DNA of 64,000 bases from Gottschalkia acidurici 9a (GCF_000299355.1 NC_018664.1:1658380-1722379), one strand, 5' to 3'; numbered from the stretch's first letter, positions 1 to 9,952 are shown. Numbers and translations are program-made. Notes: generated by a model from the sequence alone, not told the origin.

Positions 1-526
1 CATTTGATATCGCTATATCAACTTTAGAATCTATAACTTTCTCTTGTTGACTAGGTGCTATTTTAACTGGCTTACCTTCTGCATTGCTAACAATTTTTCT
101 TATATCATCATAGTTTACTTCATCTATCTCTCTTCCTGCTACTTTTTCTATCACCGTTTCATAGCTTACTCTGATAATCTCTCCAGGATGAACTGTTAAG
201 TATACCCCGTCACTCAAATAGGTTATATCGAATGATCCTATATCTTTGTCTATAAGATCTTCTTCATCTTCCCATATTTCTGATAAAGGCATTTCATTAT
301 CTTCTTTTTCTATTTTTACTTTAACTTCAAAACAATTATCCTTAGAGCAATCTTTAGCTTTCATTTTTATTTTATATTTTTTTATACTTATTCCGGCGAT
401 AGTTCTTCCTCTTTCTAGTATTTCTATATCTACCTGCTCAATTTTCTTATTAAGTTCCTCAAGACCTTCTTTTATCAACTTATCTTTATTTCTTCCCTCA
501 AGAACGATAAAATTTTCATTAATCAT
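1..526 (-). CDS. FapA-family (DUF342) polymerising protein, C-terminus cut by window edge
   Basis: Open from an ATG at 526, behind AGGAGGATAG, to the left window edge, giving about 175 residues of what is normally a protein of more than 500. Residues 5-55 look like a Jag-N type domain. After a short acidic linker comes the start of a DUF342/FapA region, seen in the stretch YLSDGVYLTVHPGE and the charged segment after it. Family members are cytoplasmic, often coiled-coil, and in clostridia commonly follow sigD at the end of the fla/che operon, as here, 21 bp behind sigD. The exact function is unknown. The family call is moderately firm because the repetitive DUF342 core lies outside the window. 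Confidence 0.7.
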   Translation of the reverse strand, partial: MINENFIVLEGRNKDKLIKEGLEELNKKIEQVDIEILERGRTIAGISIKKYKIKMKAKDCSKDNCFEVKVKIEKEDNEMPLSEIWEDEEDLIDKDIGSFDITYLSDGVYLTVHPGEIIRVSYETVIEKVAGREIDEVNYDDIRKIVSNAEGKPVKIAPSQQEKVIDSKVDIAISN

Positions 527-547
527 AAAGCTATCCTCCTAAAAAGC

Positions 548-1291
548 CTAATAATTTTCAATGCCTTGCCTTTTTAAATTATTCTTCATCGTTATAATAG
601 CCTTACTGTGTATTTGAGATATTCTTGACTCTGATAAGCTAAGAATATTCCCTATTTCCTTATAAGTTAATTCATCATAATAATATAAAGAGACAACTAA
701 TTTTTCTTTTTCTTTTAAATTCTCTATAGTATCTAAAAGAATACTCTTTATTTCTTTATTTTCGTAAACCTTTTCAGGACTTTGTGCTCCCGTATTGTTC
801 ATAGATACTTCACCTTTGAGCTGTAGTGTTTCCTCTAAAGATACCATATTTAAAGTCACAGTTTCAGCTAGAATATTGTCTACTTCTTCTAGTGTTATAT
901 CCATGCTTTGAGCTATTTCTTTTGTTGTAGCACTCCTACCCAATTTATTTTCCAGCTCACTAATTACCTTCTCTAGTTCTTTAGATTTCTTTCTAACACC
1001 TCTAGGTATCCAATCTAATTTTCTCAGGTTATCAATTATGGATCCTCTTATTCTAATTTGTGCATAAGTTTCAAACTTTAAGTCTCTGTCAAGGTCAAAT
1101 TTATCTATAGCGTCTATGAGACCAAATACACCAAATCCAACTAAGTCATCATACTCTATATTCCCTGCATAGAAGTTATACATTCTTCCAGCTATTATTT
1201 TTACCAAGGTTGAATATTGTGTGATAAGTTTCTGCTTATATTTAAGTTCTTCAGTTTTTTTATATGTTTTCCATAGTTCATCTATATCCAC
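548..1291 (-). CDS. sigD: Flagellar/motility sigma factor SigD (FliA, sigma-28)
   Basis: A 247-residue sigma-70 family protein of the FliA/SigD subgroup, which directs RNA polymerase to late flagellar and chemotaxis promoters. Region 2 (about residues 20-95) contains the typical YDDLVGFGVFGLIDAIDKFD and FETYAQIRIRGSIIDNLRKLDWIPR stretches. Region 3 follows, then a region 4 helix-turn-helix near the end (LTYKEIGNILSLSESRISQIHSKAI). The start is a GTG at 1291, preceded by GGAGGTGG at good spacing. It is the penultimate gene of the long fla/che operon, so its expression is coupled to assembly of the basal body genes. No FlgM anti-sigma gene lies in the window. Confidence 0.95.
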   Translation of the reverse strand: MDIDELWKTYKKTEELKYKQKLITQYSTLVKIIAGRMYNFYAGNIEYDDLVGFGVFGLIDAIDKFDLDRDLKFETYAQIRIRGSIIDNLRKLDWIPRGVRKKSKELEKVISELENKLGRSATTKEIAQSMDITLEEVDNILAETVTLNMVSLEETLQLKGEVSMNNTGAQSPEKVYENKEIKSILLDTIENLKEKEKLVVSLYYYDELTYKEIGNILSLSESRISQIHSKAIITMKNNLKRQGIENY

Positions 1292-1320
1292 TTTTCCACC
1301 TCCATAAAGGTGTACATATA

Positions 1321-1803
1321 TTATATAGTCTTAACTCCATGTCCAATTGTCTTTATAAGTAAGCTTCCATCTGTAGAATCTAGCTCTATGGTTCTACCAA
1401 AGTTTCCTCCTGTATCCTCTGCTACAATACGTATGCCTACTTCCTTTAACTTTTTTTTACATGCTTCTATATTTCTAGCTCCTACCCTTAGAATATCATT
1501 TTGCGTTGAGAAGTTGAACATTTGAGCTCCACCTGCTATCTTAGCTACTATATTTCTTCTTATAGCCCCTAAACATATCATTTCCCTTAACATTTCGTCT
1601 ACAGCTGTATCTACGAATTTTGCTTTATTAGAATTATTCTTTATTTCTAAACTTGAAGGTAACATTATATGTGCCAATCCAGCGACCTTGCTAACCTTGT
1701 CATATAAAGTTATTCCTACGCAGGATCCTAGTCCTAAAGTTATAAGTACATCAGGTGATTTTGATATTTTATAGTCTGCCATACCTATTTTTATTTGATT
1801 CAT
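1321..1803 (-). CDS. cheD: Chemoreceptor glutamine deamidase CheD
   Basis: A 160-residue CheD. It deamidates glutamines on chemoreceptors and partners with the phosphatase CheC in Bacillus-type adaptation. The papain-like active site is visible: the nucleophile Cys28 in TLGLGSCVG and the histidine at about 45 in AGLAHIMLP. The ATG at 1803 follows a GTG that overlaps the cheC stop codon, so translation is probably coupled to cheC and either start is possible. Its place directly downstream of cheC supports the assignment. Confidence 0.93.
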   Translation of the reverse strand: MNQIKIGMADYKISKSPDVLITLGLGSCVGITLYDKVSKVAGLAHIMLPSSLEIKNNSNKAKFVDTAVDEMLREMICLGAIRRNIVAKIAGGAQMFNFSTQNDILRVGARNIEACKKKLKEVGIRIVAEDTGGNFGRTIELDSTDGSLLIKTIGHGVKTI

Positions 1804-1805
1804 CA

Positions 1806-2411
1806 CTACGATACCCCTAAGCTTTTCAATATTTTCTCAAAGGAATCTACTTCTGGGATTAAAAACAAATCACCATTTATACTTCTCTCTCCTTCTTCAA
1901 ACTGTGTTTCTATAAATATAGCATGATCACCTGTATGGCCAAACTGTATGGCCGGAACACTTAGTATTGCTCCAGCCATATCTATACATATTGAAGGCAC
2001 TGATATAGTTAAGTTAAGACCAGTTAGCAAACTTAGTGAGTTTATATATGAAGCTGATAGTATATTTCCAACCTCTGATAAGGCTGACATATCCATCTCA
2101 TCTATTTCATTTCTTTCATCGGTTCTTCCAAATAGCATGTTTACAAGGTTTTTAGCGGAGTTTAAATCAAGTATAAACATTATATTTCCTTCTATATCTC
2201 CGTTCATCTCAAAATATATTCCTACTACCGGCTTCTCCACATCACCAAGCACCTCTGAAACATTTTTAAATTCTAGAATTTTTACTCTTGGAACATCCAT
2301 ATCAACTTTTTTATTTATCATAGTAGAAAGAGCCGTAGCAGCATTTCCGGAACCTATATTTCCCAATTCCTTTAAAACATCTAATAACATTGAATTAAAA
2401 TTATCCATCAT
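1806..2411 (-). CDS. cheC: CheY-P phosphatase CheC
   Basis: A 201-residue CheC. It dephosphorylates CheY-P and binds CheD. The two expected phosphatase signatures are present: ELGNIGSGNAATALS near residue 15 and EVGNILSASYINSLS near residue 113, each with the Glu/Asn pair. It is shorter than FliY/FliN because it lacks the C-terminal FliN domain. It sits between cheW and cheD and overlaps the cheD start. Confidence 0.93.
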   Translation of the reverse strand: MMDNFNSMLLDVLKELGNIGSGNAATALSTMINKKVDMDVPRVKILEFKNVSEVLGDVEKPVVGIYFEMNGDIEGNIMFILDLNSAKNLVNMLFGRTDERNEIDEMDMSALSEVGNILSASYINSLSLLTGLNLTISVPSICIDMAGAILSVPAIQFGHTGDHAIFIETQFEEGERSINGDLFLIPEVDSFEKILKSLGVS

Positions 2412-2428
2412 ATTTATAGCACCACTTT

Positions 2429-2887
2429 TTAGTTATTTTCTTCTGATTCTTGTATTCCTATTACTTTTTCTGTGCTTAATAAAATTATTAATCTTCCATC
2501 CTTTTTACCTATGCACTTAACAAAGTCCTCATATGCAGTATCTATACTAGATGGAGCACTATCTAGATCTTCGGTGTTAAATTCTATAACTTCTGAAGAC
2601 GAGTCCACAAGCATACCTACCTGTATTTCATTTAAGAATACTATGATTATTCTACTATTAGAGTCTATTTCTTTCTCTGATAAACCAAATCTTTTCCTTA
2701 GTTCTATAATTGGAACTACTTCACCTCTTAAATTTATAACACCTTTAATATGACTTTTAGCATTTGGCACTCTTGTAAAATCTTGTGCTTTTTCAATTGC
2801 TCTAACATTATTAATATCTATTCCATAAAATTCATCTTCTAATTTGAACACAACGTACTTTTTATCTGATACAATATTTTCATTCAT
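2429..2887 (-). CDS. cheW: Chemotaxis coupling protein CheW
   Basis: A single CheW domain of about 152 residues that links CheA kinase to chemoreceptors at the cell pole. Typical motifs are FYGIDINNVRAIEK near the N-terminus and HIKGVINLRGEVVPIIELRKRFG in the middle. I chose the ATG at 2887 because the GGAGGG ribosome binding site touches the earlier ATG at 2893 with no spacing. It lies 16 bp downstream of cheA. Confidence 0.93.
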   Translation of the reverse strand: MNENIVSDKKYVVFKLEDEFYGIDINNVRAIEKAQDFTRVPNAKSHIKGVINLRGEVVPIIELRKRFGLSEKEIDSNSRIIIVFLNEIQVGMLVDSSSEVIEFNTEDLDSAPSSIDTAYEDFVKCIGKKDGRLIILLSTEKVIGIQESEENN

Positions 2888-2902
2888 TTTCATCCCTCCT
2901 CT

Positions 2903-4921
2903 TTATATTAAAGAGTTAATATCTAATATTAAAGATATTTTACCATTTCCTAGTATCGTAGCACCTGATAAATATGGAACATCTAATAAAAACTTACCCA
3001 AAGATTTTATTACTATCTCTTGCTGACCTATTAGACTATCTATTATAAGCCCTGCTTCTTTATCTCCTTTTCTTACTATTACTATAGTTATCTCCGATTC
3101 TTTCTCTTTATCTGGAATGCCTAAAATTCTATTCAATCTAACAATAGGTAATGTTTTTCCTCTAAAAAGTACTACTTCTTGATTTTGTACTTTTCTTATT
3201 TCATCTTTATCAATTGTACTAATTTCGCTGATTGAGCTTAGTGGTATTGCATATATTTCATCTGCAATATTTATTAATAGCGCTTGTATTATAGCTAAAG
3301 TTAAAGGTAGCCTGATAATAAACTTGGTTCCTATGCCTCTCTCTGTTTTAATCTCTACACTACCACTTATGGACTCTATTTTCGTCTTAACAACATCTAG
3401 ACCAACACCCCTACCAGAAACATCTGACACAGTATCCGCGGTACTGAACCCTGCACTGAATAGTAAATCTACAGCCTGATCTTGTTGCATTTCTTTAGCT
3501 TCTTCTTCTGTTATTATACCTCTTTCTATAGCCTTGTTCTTTACTTTTTCTATATTTATTCCTGCACCGTCATCATCTATTTCTATGACAACACTATTCC
3601 CATCAGGATAAGCTTTTAAATCTACTCTTCCTATTTCATTTTTACCAAGCTTTCTCCTAGTCTCAGGATCCTCAACTCCATGATCTATGGAATTTCTCAA
3701 TAGATGTATTAAAGGTTCTCCTATTTCATCTATAATAGTTCTGTCAACCTCAGTTTCTTCTCCTGTCATTATAAGATCAATTTCTTTACCTAACTCTTTA
3801 GTCAAGTCTCTAACCATTCTTGGAAATCTGTTAAATACTCTCTCTATAGGTACCATTCTTACTTTCATAACTGCATCATGTAAGCTTGTAGTTATTCTTT
3901 CAAGATACTCTATAGCCTCGTTCATATTGCTTTTTTCATTGGCTCCTGTATCTTCCAGTCTAGTCTTTATAATTATAAGCTCACTTACCAAGTTCATTAG
4001 ATTGTCTAATCTATCTATATCTACTCTTACTGTTTTTCCAGCTCTATTGTTATTGTTACTCTTAGAAGGGGGCTTTTTACTTTGATCCATCTGCTTTAAT
4101 GGTTCTTTCTCCCTATTACTACTCTTTTCTAAATTCTTAACCTCATTATTTGCTTTATCCTTATTATCATTACTTGTTTGTATAGATATATCAGATACTT
4201 CTATACTTTCTATTTCTGATATTACCTCTAACTCTTCTTTTACTTCATCTTTTTCTCTATCAGTTATTAATACTATAGAAAATTCTAAATCAAACTTTTC
4301 GTTTTCTATATCTTCAGCTGGTGGATTTGAATAAACTATCTCTCCAATTTGCTCTGCAGTACTAAAAACTATAAATGCTCTTGCAGCTTTAAGAATGCAT
4401 TCTTTACTAATCTTTACATTAATTTTATATGAATTAAGCCCTTTCTCTTTTGAGTTATTTAAAACATCTATAAGATATTCATCTAACTCATTTTCATTAG
4501 TAGCTTGCACCTTAATCTCATTAGATATATTACTACTATCTTTATGTAAACTATTGTATATTTCCTTTACTAAATCAGTGCTATCTAGCTCTCCTTCTTC
4601 TCCTGTTTCTATAATATGATTAATATATTCATCTAATGAATCAAAACATCTAAAAAGTATATCTATAATTTCAGCGCTTGCTTTGACTTCATCATTTCTA
4701 AGTGCATCTAACAAATTTTCCATTTCATGAGTGAGGGATGCTATATTACTAAATCCCATAGTACCTGACATACCTTTTATTGTATGTGCTACTCTAAAAA
4801 TTTCATTAAGTAAGTTCTTTTCATTTGGATTTTTTTCTAGCTCAAGTAAATTATCATTCATATGTTGTAAATGTTCTCTAGACTCTTCTATAAATATGTC
4901 TAAATACTGATTCATATCCAT
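2903..4921 (-). CDS. cheA: Chemotaxis histidine kinase CheA
   Basis: A 672-residue CheA with the full domain order. The P1 phosphotransfer domain has its phosphorylatable His46 in RVAHTIKGMSGTMGF. A CheY-binding P2-like domain lies at about 155-235, followed by a charged Ser/Lys-rich linker. P3 dimerisation starts at VDIDRLDNLMNLVSELI. The P4 ATPase has an N-box, HLLRNSIDHGVEDPETR, and a glycine-rich DVSGRGVGLDVVKT motif. A C-terminal P5 CheW-like domain completes it. The start at 4921 is preceded by GGGGGTG. It phosphorylates CheY and, in systems that have it, CheB; only one cheY is seen in this window. Confidence 0.96.
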   Translation of the reverse strand: MDMNQYLDIFIEESREHLQHMNDNLLELEKNPNEKNLLNEIFRVAHTIKGMSGTMGFSNIASLTHEMENLLDALRNDEVKASAEIIDILFRCFDSLDEYINHIIETGEEGELDSTDLVKEIYNSLHKDSSNISNEIKVQATNENELDEYLIDVLNNSKEKGLNSYKINVKISKECILKAARAFIVFSTAEQIGEIVYSNPPAEDIENEKFDLEFSIVLITDREKDEVKEELEVISEIESIEVSDISIQTSNDNKDKANNEVKNLEKSSNREKEPLKQMDQSKKPPSKSNNNNRAGKTVRVDIDRLDNLMNLVSELIIIKTRLEDTGANEKSNMNEAIEYLERITTSLHDAVMKVRMVPIERVFNRFPRMVRDLTKELGKEIDLIMTGEETEVDRTIIDEIGEPLIHLLRNSIDHGVEDPETRRKLGKNEIGRVDLKAYPDGNSVVIEIDDDGAGINIEKVKNKAIERGIITEEEAKEMQQDQAVDLLFSAGFSTADTVSDVSGRGVGLDVVKTKIESISGSVEIKTERGIGTKFIIRLPLTLAIIQALLINIADEIYAIPLSSISEISTIDKDEIRKVQNQEVVLFRGKTLPIVRLNRILGIPDKEKESEITIVIVRKGDKEAGLIIDSLIGQQEIVIKSLGKFLLDVPYLSGATILGNGKISLILDINSLI

Positions 4922-4944
4922 AAACTACACCCCCAGTATATTTA

Positions 4945-5733
4945 TTAGTTTACTTTTATTCTTGATATTATTTCATTAAATTCGTTAGATATCTTAGATC
5001 TTTCATATAGTCTAGTAACTGGTGTTTGTTCTCTTATTGATTCCGATACCGATATGTCATCACTTATGTATCCTATATTTGATATTTTAATTGATAGAAA
5101 CTTTTCAGAAGTTGTTCTTAATCTTTCATATACATCATTAGCTATCATATAATCTTTTACCTTATTTACTATCAATCCAATATCATTAATATCTGTATAT
5201 GATGCTACTTGTTTAAGTATAGTATAAGTGCTTTTAACGCCATCTATATCGTCTGTAGTTAGAACAAATAAAACACTACTACTATCCTTTAATAGTCCAC
5301 TAAAAGATCTAATCTCAATTTTTTCTGTATCTACTAAGATAAAGTCAAATTCATTTTGCAACTCTTTGAAATAATCTTCTATTTTTATTAAAATATCTTT
5401 AGAGCTTTGAATTTCTTCGAGCAAAGGTCTACCATATATAACTTTTAAGTTTTCATTTATAGATACCATTATGTCCTCTATAGGTTCATTATTATTTATT
5501 ACTGTCTTTATACCATACTTAGGAACTGTATTTAATAAAACATCTGTCCTAAAAAATCCAGCTCCACAATCTAGTATTAAAGTTCTATATCCCATTTCAC
5601 TAAGTAATGTACCTATATTAGTTATAGTCATCGTTTTTCCTACTCTTTCTTTACCACTTATGAAAAGTATAGTTTTGCAATTCTTCTCTTTACTGACTAA
5701 TTCTCTCAAGTTCTTAGCCTGATCGTTACTCAT
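4945..5733 (-). CDS. flhG: Flagellar number regulator FlhG (YlxH, MinD-like), with degenerate ATPase motifs
   Basis: A 262-residue MinD/ParA-type protein that overlaps the end of flhF, the usual place for FlhG. The N-terminal DQAKNLRELV keeps the DQAxxLR motif that in known FlhG proteins activates the GTPase of FlhF. The ATPase motifs are unusual. The deviant Walker A reads SGKERVGKT instead of SGKGGVGKT. The switch region reads LDCGAGFFRTD, lacking the second Asp of LDADLG. The Walker B end reads LVDTEKIE. The fold and position support FlhG, but ATP-driven dimerisation and membrane cycling may be weak or lost. A sequencing error is unlikely because the frame is intact throughout. Confidence 0.88.
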   Translation of the reverse strand: MSNDQAKNLRELVSKEKNCKTILFISGKERVGKTMTITNIGTLLSEMGYRTLILDCGAGFFRTDVLLNTVPKYGIKTVINNNEPIEDIMVSINENLKVIYGRPLLEEIQSSKDILIKIEDYFKELQNEFDFILVDTEKIEIRSFSGLLKDSSSVLFVLTTDDIDGVKSTYTILKQVASYTDINDIGLIVNKVKDYMIANDVYERLRTTSEKFLSIKISNIGYISDDISVSESIREQTPVTRLYERSKISNEFNEIISRIKVN

Positions 5734-6808
5734 AACTAATTTCTCCTATCAATACTTTACTTATTTTTTCTGTATCTATAAGCTCTATATCATCAGGAAC
5801 ATTTTGTCCATAGGTGATATAAGAAAGTTGCTTGTTTGTATAAAACTTAGTATTAAGTATATTTCCTATCTTTTCCGACTCATCTACTTTAGTAAATATT
5901 ATCTTGTAATCATCTACAAATCCATATTGACTTATTATAGAATTAATATTTTCAATATCTGTTCCTATATTTAAAACTAAAAATACTTCCTTATTTTTAA
6001 CTGTCTGAATTAGATTTTTTAACTCTTCCATTTGCTCTATATTTTTATGACTTCTCCCTGCTGTGTCTATTAAAATAATATCTTTATCTTTAAAGTTCGA
6101 TAAAGATTCATATATACCCTTTATCTCATAAATTACTTTAACAGGTAACTTCAGTATTTCTGCATATGTTTTTAACTGTTCCACCGCTGCAATTCTATAA
6201 GTATCAGCAGTTATCAATCCTATATCACACTTTTTATTTAGAGTAAAGTGAGCTGCTATCTTTGCAAGTGTTGTAGTTTTACCAACACCTGTAGGCCCTA
6301 TGAAAAATACTATTTTTTGTTCTGATGTTAATTCTATTGGCTTTGGCTCTCCTAGATAAGCTTTTATATTATACTTTATTATATCCTTTATAGTTTCACG
6401 ATCCTTATCTTCTAAATTTACCTGTTTATCTATATTATAAATAATACTTCTAGCTATATCTTCTTTTACCCCATTATTTTTTAAAATATCAACAAATTCA
6501 ACTAACTCTGGCATTATGCTTTCAGCATCTTGAGCTTTACTAGGTTCATTTAAATTGTCTATTATATATTCAACAGAGCTTCTTAATTTTTTAATCTCTA
6601 GATTTAATTCATTATTTAACTTATTATTAGTTGTCTTTTCATCTAGAGCAGCTATAACCTCTACTTCCTCCTTCTTGATAAGTCCGAAAAACTTAGGTTT
6701 TTTTATAGTTCTAGTATGAAGTATTATAGCTTCAGAACCTAATTCTAGCTTAACCTTATTCATAACCTCTTGATTGCTGTCTCCCGTAAATCTTTTAACT
6801 TTCATCAT
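5726..6808 (-). CDS. flhF: Flagellar placement GTPase FlhF
   Basis: A 360-residue SRP-type GTPase of the FlhF family, which positions the nascent flagellum at the membrane. The basic N-terminal B domain begins MMKVKRFTGDSNQEVMNKVK. The NG domain shows G1 [20 protein letters not shown], the ADTYRIAAVEQLKTYA motif and LIDTAGRSHKN. Its ATG overlaps the end of flhA and its end overlaps the flhG start, so the three are translationally coupled. Confidence 0.95.
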   Translation of the reverse strand: MMKVKRFTGDSNQEVMNKVKLELGSEAIILHTRTIKKPKFFGLIKKEEVEVIAALDEKTTNNKLNNELNLEIKKLRSSVEYIIDNLNEPSKAQDAESIMPELVEFVDILKNNGVKEDIARSIIYNIDKQVNLEDKDRETIKDIIKYNIKAYLGEPKPIELTSEQKIVFFIGPTGVGKTTTLAKIAAHFTLNKKCDIGLITADTYRIAAVEQLKTYAEILKLPVKVIYEIKGIYESLSNFKDKDIILIDTAGRSHKNIEQMEELKNLIQTVKNKEVFLVLNIGTDIENINSIISQYGFVDDYKIIFTKVDESEKIGNILNTKFYTNKQLSYITYGQNVPDDIELIDTEKISKVLIGEISYE

Positions 6809-8838
6809 AATGTCACCATCCCTATTGATTGAACTTCAACGCTAGGTTCAATTTCATTATATGATAGTACTATTAGTTCTTTTAAAGACTGTTCTGTTAG
6901 TTGTTTGAAGTAAATTCTTAATATTGGTGCTGTTAGTACTATTGGTTGTAATCCTATAGAAGTAAGTCTTTCTACAGTAGATAAAGTATTGTGAAGTATT
7001 TGCTGTATCTTATTTGGCTCTAAATTTATATAAGATCCACTTTCAGTTTGATTTAGTGAACTCATAATAAGTTGCTCTAGTTCACTATCTAGTGTAATAA
7101 CTTTAAGTAAATTGTTTTCTACATATTTTTTTGTTATATATCTATTTAAACTTTGTCTAACATATTCTGTCAGCATATCTGTATCTCTAGTAATATGAAC
7201 ATAATCTGCAAGCGTCTCTAATATAGTTACCATATCTCTTATTGATATTTGCTCCTTTAACAAGTTTGATAAAACTTTCTGTATTTCTCCTAGTGAAAGC
7301 TCTTTTGGCGTAATTTCATCTACTAGAGCTGGATGTTCTTCTCTTACGTTATCTAATAATAGCTTAACATCCTGTCTACTTAAGAGGTTAGTTGCATTGC
7401 TTTTTATAATTTCAGTTAAGTGAGTAGCTATTATAGATGGAGGATCTACTACTGTATAGCCCAGTATTTCAGCCTTTTCTCTTTCATTCTCAGTTATCCA
7501 TTTAGCTGGTAGTCCGAAAGCTGGTTCAACTGTATCTATACCTCCTAAATCTCCATTTGCTATCCCAGGGTTCATAGCAAGAAAATGATCAAAAAGAAGC
7601 TCTGTTCTAGATACCTCTACTCCTTTTATTTTTATAACGTATTCATTTGGATTAAGCTGAATGTTATCTCTGAGTCTAACCATCGGTACGACCATGCCGA
7701 GTTCTAATGCTATTTGCCTTCTAATCATTACTATTCGGTCTAATAAATCTCCTCCTTGATTAACATCTGCTAAAGGAATTATTCCATATCCAAATTCAAG
7801 TTCTATATCTTCTACTTTTAAAAGCGACATTACATTCTCTGGTTTCTTTATTTCCTCTACTTCTGTAACTTCTGCTAACTCTAGTTCATCTTCTTCATTT
7901 TTAATTTTATTATTATTCATTAAGAATCCTGTAAATAAAAATATCATAGATAGCATAACATAAGGTACTGATGGAAGTGGACTAGCTATTCCAAGAATCA
8001 TAAGAACCCCACCTACTATAAACATCAGATTAGGATTATTTCCAAACAATTGCTTTAGTAGATCTTCTCCTAAGTTAGCTTCTGATGCTGCTCTTGTTAC
8101 TACAAGTCCTGTTCCTGTAGAAATTAACAATGCAGGAATTTGACTTACAAGACCATCTCCAACAGTTAGTAAAGAGTATTCATTTACAGCTTGTCCTATA
8201 TCAAACCCTCTACTTATGACTCCTATACCTATACCTGCGGTAAGATTTATTGCTGTAATTATTATTCCTGCTATAGCATCTCCTTTTACAAACTTACTTG
8301 CTCCATCCATAGCTCCATAAAAATCTGCTTGCATTTGCACTTCTTTTCTTCTTTTTTTAGCTTCTTCTTCAGTTACGAGTCCAGAGTTTAGGTCAGCATC
8401 TATTGCCATTTGCTTTCCTGGCATAGCATCTAATGTAAATCTAGCTGCTACCTCTGCAACCCTTTCAGCACCTTTAGTGATTACCATAAAGTTAATAACT
8501 ACTATTATAAGGAATATAACAAGACCTACGAATATGTTTCCTTGTATTACAAATTCCCCGAAGGTTCTAATTACGTCTCCCGCATCTCCAGTACCTAGAA
8601 TTAACCTAGTGCTCGAAATATTAAGTGCTAACCTAAGTAATGTAGTTAATAGCAATAATGATGGGAATATAGAAAATTGAAGTGCATTTTGAGTGTACAT
8701 AGATATTAGTAGTATCAATATTGATAAAGCTATATTCATACTTAATAGCATATCTAACATAAATGATGGTATTGGTATTATGATTATAATAATCACTGCA
8801 ATAACAGCTAGTGCAACACTGACATCTCCAAATTTCAT
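6805..8838 (-). CDS. flhA: Flagellar export gate protein FlhA
   Basis: A 677-residue FlhA, the large export-gate subunit. The first ~310 residues hold about eight membrane segments with a cytoplasmic loop that contains the FHIPEP-type signature (DAMPGKQMAIDADLNSG, EEAKKRRKEVQ, FYGAMDGASKFVKGDAIAG). The rest is the cytoplasmic ring domain that receives substrates and chaperones. It lies 19 bp after flhB and overlaps flhF by four bases. Length and motifs are normal. Confidence 0.97.
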   Translation of the reverse strand: MKFGDVSVALAVIAVIIIIIIPIPSFMLDMLLSMNIALSILILLISMYTQNALQFSIFPSLLLLTTLLRLALNISSTRLILGTGDAGDVIRTFGEFVIQGNIFVGLVIFLIIVVINFMVITKGAERVAEVAARFTLDAMPGKQMAIDADLNSGLVTEEEAKKRRKEVQMQADFYGAMDGASKFVKGDAIAGIIITAINLTAGIGIGVISRGFDIGQAVNEYSLLTVGDGLVSQIPALLISTGTGLVVTRAASEANLGEDLLKQLFGNNPNLMFIVGGVLMILGIASPLPSVPYVMLSMIFLFTGFLMNNNKIKNEEDELELAEVTEVEEIKKPENVMSLLKVEDIELEFGYGIIPLADVNQGGDLLDRIVMIRRQIALELGMVVPMVRLRDNIQLNPNEYVIKIKGVEVSRTELLFDHFLAMNPGIANGDLGGIDTVEPAFGLPAKWITENEREKAEILGYTVVDPPSIIATHLTEIIKSNATNLLSRQDVKLLLDNVREEHPALVDEITPKELSLGEIQKVLSNLLKEQISIRDMVTILETLADYVHITRDTDMLTEYVRQSLNRYITKKYVENNLLKVITLDSELEQLIMSSLNQTESGSYINLEPNKIQQILHNTLSTVERLTSIGLQPIVLTAPILRIYFKQLTEQSLKELIVLSYNEIEPSVEVQSIGMVTL

Positions 8839-8857
8839 AAAGTAATAACCCCCCTTC

Positions 8858-9952
8858 TTAGTTTTTTAAATTGTATACGTATGCGAGTATTTCTGCTACA
8901 GATTGATATAATTCTTCAGGAATAATATGTCCAATCTCAACATCACTATAAAGAGCTCTTGCTAGTATTTTATTCTCAACAATAGGAACATCATTTTCAC
9001 CGGCTAATTTTTTTATATTTTGAGCTATTAAATCTTGTCCTTTAGCCAAAACATATGGTGCTTGATACAAATCTTTTTCATATTTTATCGCTACTGCATA
9101 ATGAGTCGGGTTTGTAATTATAACGTCTGCATTTGGAACTTCAGACATCATTCTACTCATCGCCATCTGTCTTTGTTTCTCTTTTATTTTTGATTTTATT
9201 TTAGGATCCCCTTCAGCTTGTTTATGCTCTTCTTTTACTTCTTGCTTACTCATCTTTAAATTTTTCTCATAATCCCACCATTGATACAGATAGTCAAATG
9301 CTGCCATTACAACCAGCACCGTACCTGCTTTAAAAGCTAAATTTACGACAGTATCTCCTAAGTATGCAACTATACTCCCTATGTCAGAATCCGGTAAATT
9401 AATTATATTTACAATCTCTTTTAAAGCATAATTATAAACTACATATCCAACTATAAATATTTTTATAAGAGATTTTATAAGTTCTACTATTGATCTTTTG
9501 GAAAAGAGTCTTTTAAATCCTTCTATGGGATTTAGTTTACTTAATTTAATCTCAAGAGTTTTAGTTGTAAATAAAAAGCCTACTTGCATATATGTTATTA
9601 CTAACCCTGTAACTAAAGCTATGATAGTTATTGGTATTACAACTATTACTGTAGTTATTATAATTTTATAAAACAGTATCTTAATGCCCTCTGCTGTAAA
9701 TATACCTTCATCAAATAAGTAATTCTTATAGGTACTCTTTGTAAATCCCATTAAATAATTTAGCATATGGTGTCCAAATTTCCTTAGTCCCCAAAACACC
9801 AGTATAAGCACTATCGCTGTACTTATCTCCTTACTTTGTAGGATCTGACCCTTTTCTCTAGCATCACTTCTTTTCTTTGGTGTTGGTGCCTCAGTTTTTT
9901 CTCCCGAAAATAATTGAAGGTTTATTCTATAATTAAAGTTCACTATAATCAC
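8858..9952 (-). CDS. flhB: Flagellar export switch protein FlhB
   Basis: A 364-residue FlhB, which switches export from rod/hook to filament substrates after self-cleavage. The basic cytoplasmic N-terminus (EKTEAPTPKKRSDAREKGQ) is followed by four membrane segments up to about residue 220. The linker then leads to the autocleavage site NPTHYAVAIKY at 281-291. The annotated start is a GTG that overlaps the fliR stop, so coupling is likely. A second FlhB-C-like fragment lies at 36356-36657. Confidence 0.96.
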   Translation of the reverse strand: MIIVNFNYRINLQLFSGEKTEAPTPKKRSDAREKGQILQSKEISTAIVLILVFWGLRKFGHHMLNYLMGFTKSTYKNYLFDEGIFTAEGIKILFYKIIITTVIVVIPITIIALVTGLVITYMQVGFLFTTKTLEIKLSKLNPIEGFKRLFSKRSIVELIKSLIKIFIVGYVVYNYALKEIVNIINLPDSDIGSIVAYLGDTVVNLAFKAGTVLVVMAAFDYLYQWWDYEKNLKMSKQEVKEEHKQAEGDPKIKSKIKEKQRQMAMSRMMSEVPNADVIITNPTHYAVAIKYEKDLYQAPYVLAKGQDLIAQNIKKLAGENDVPIVENKILARALYSDVEIGHIIPEELYQSVAEILAYVYNLKN

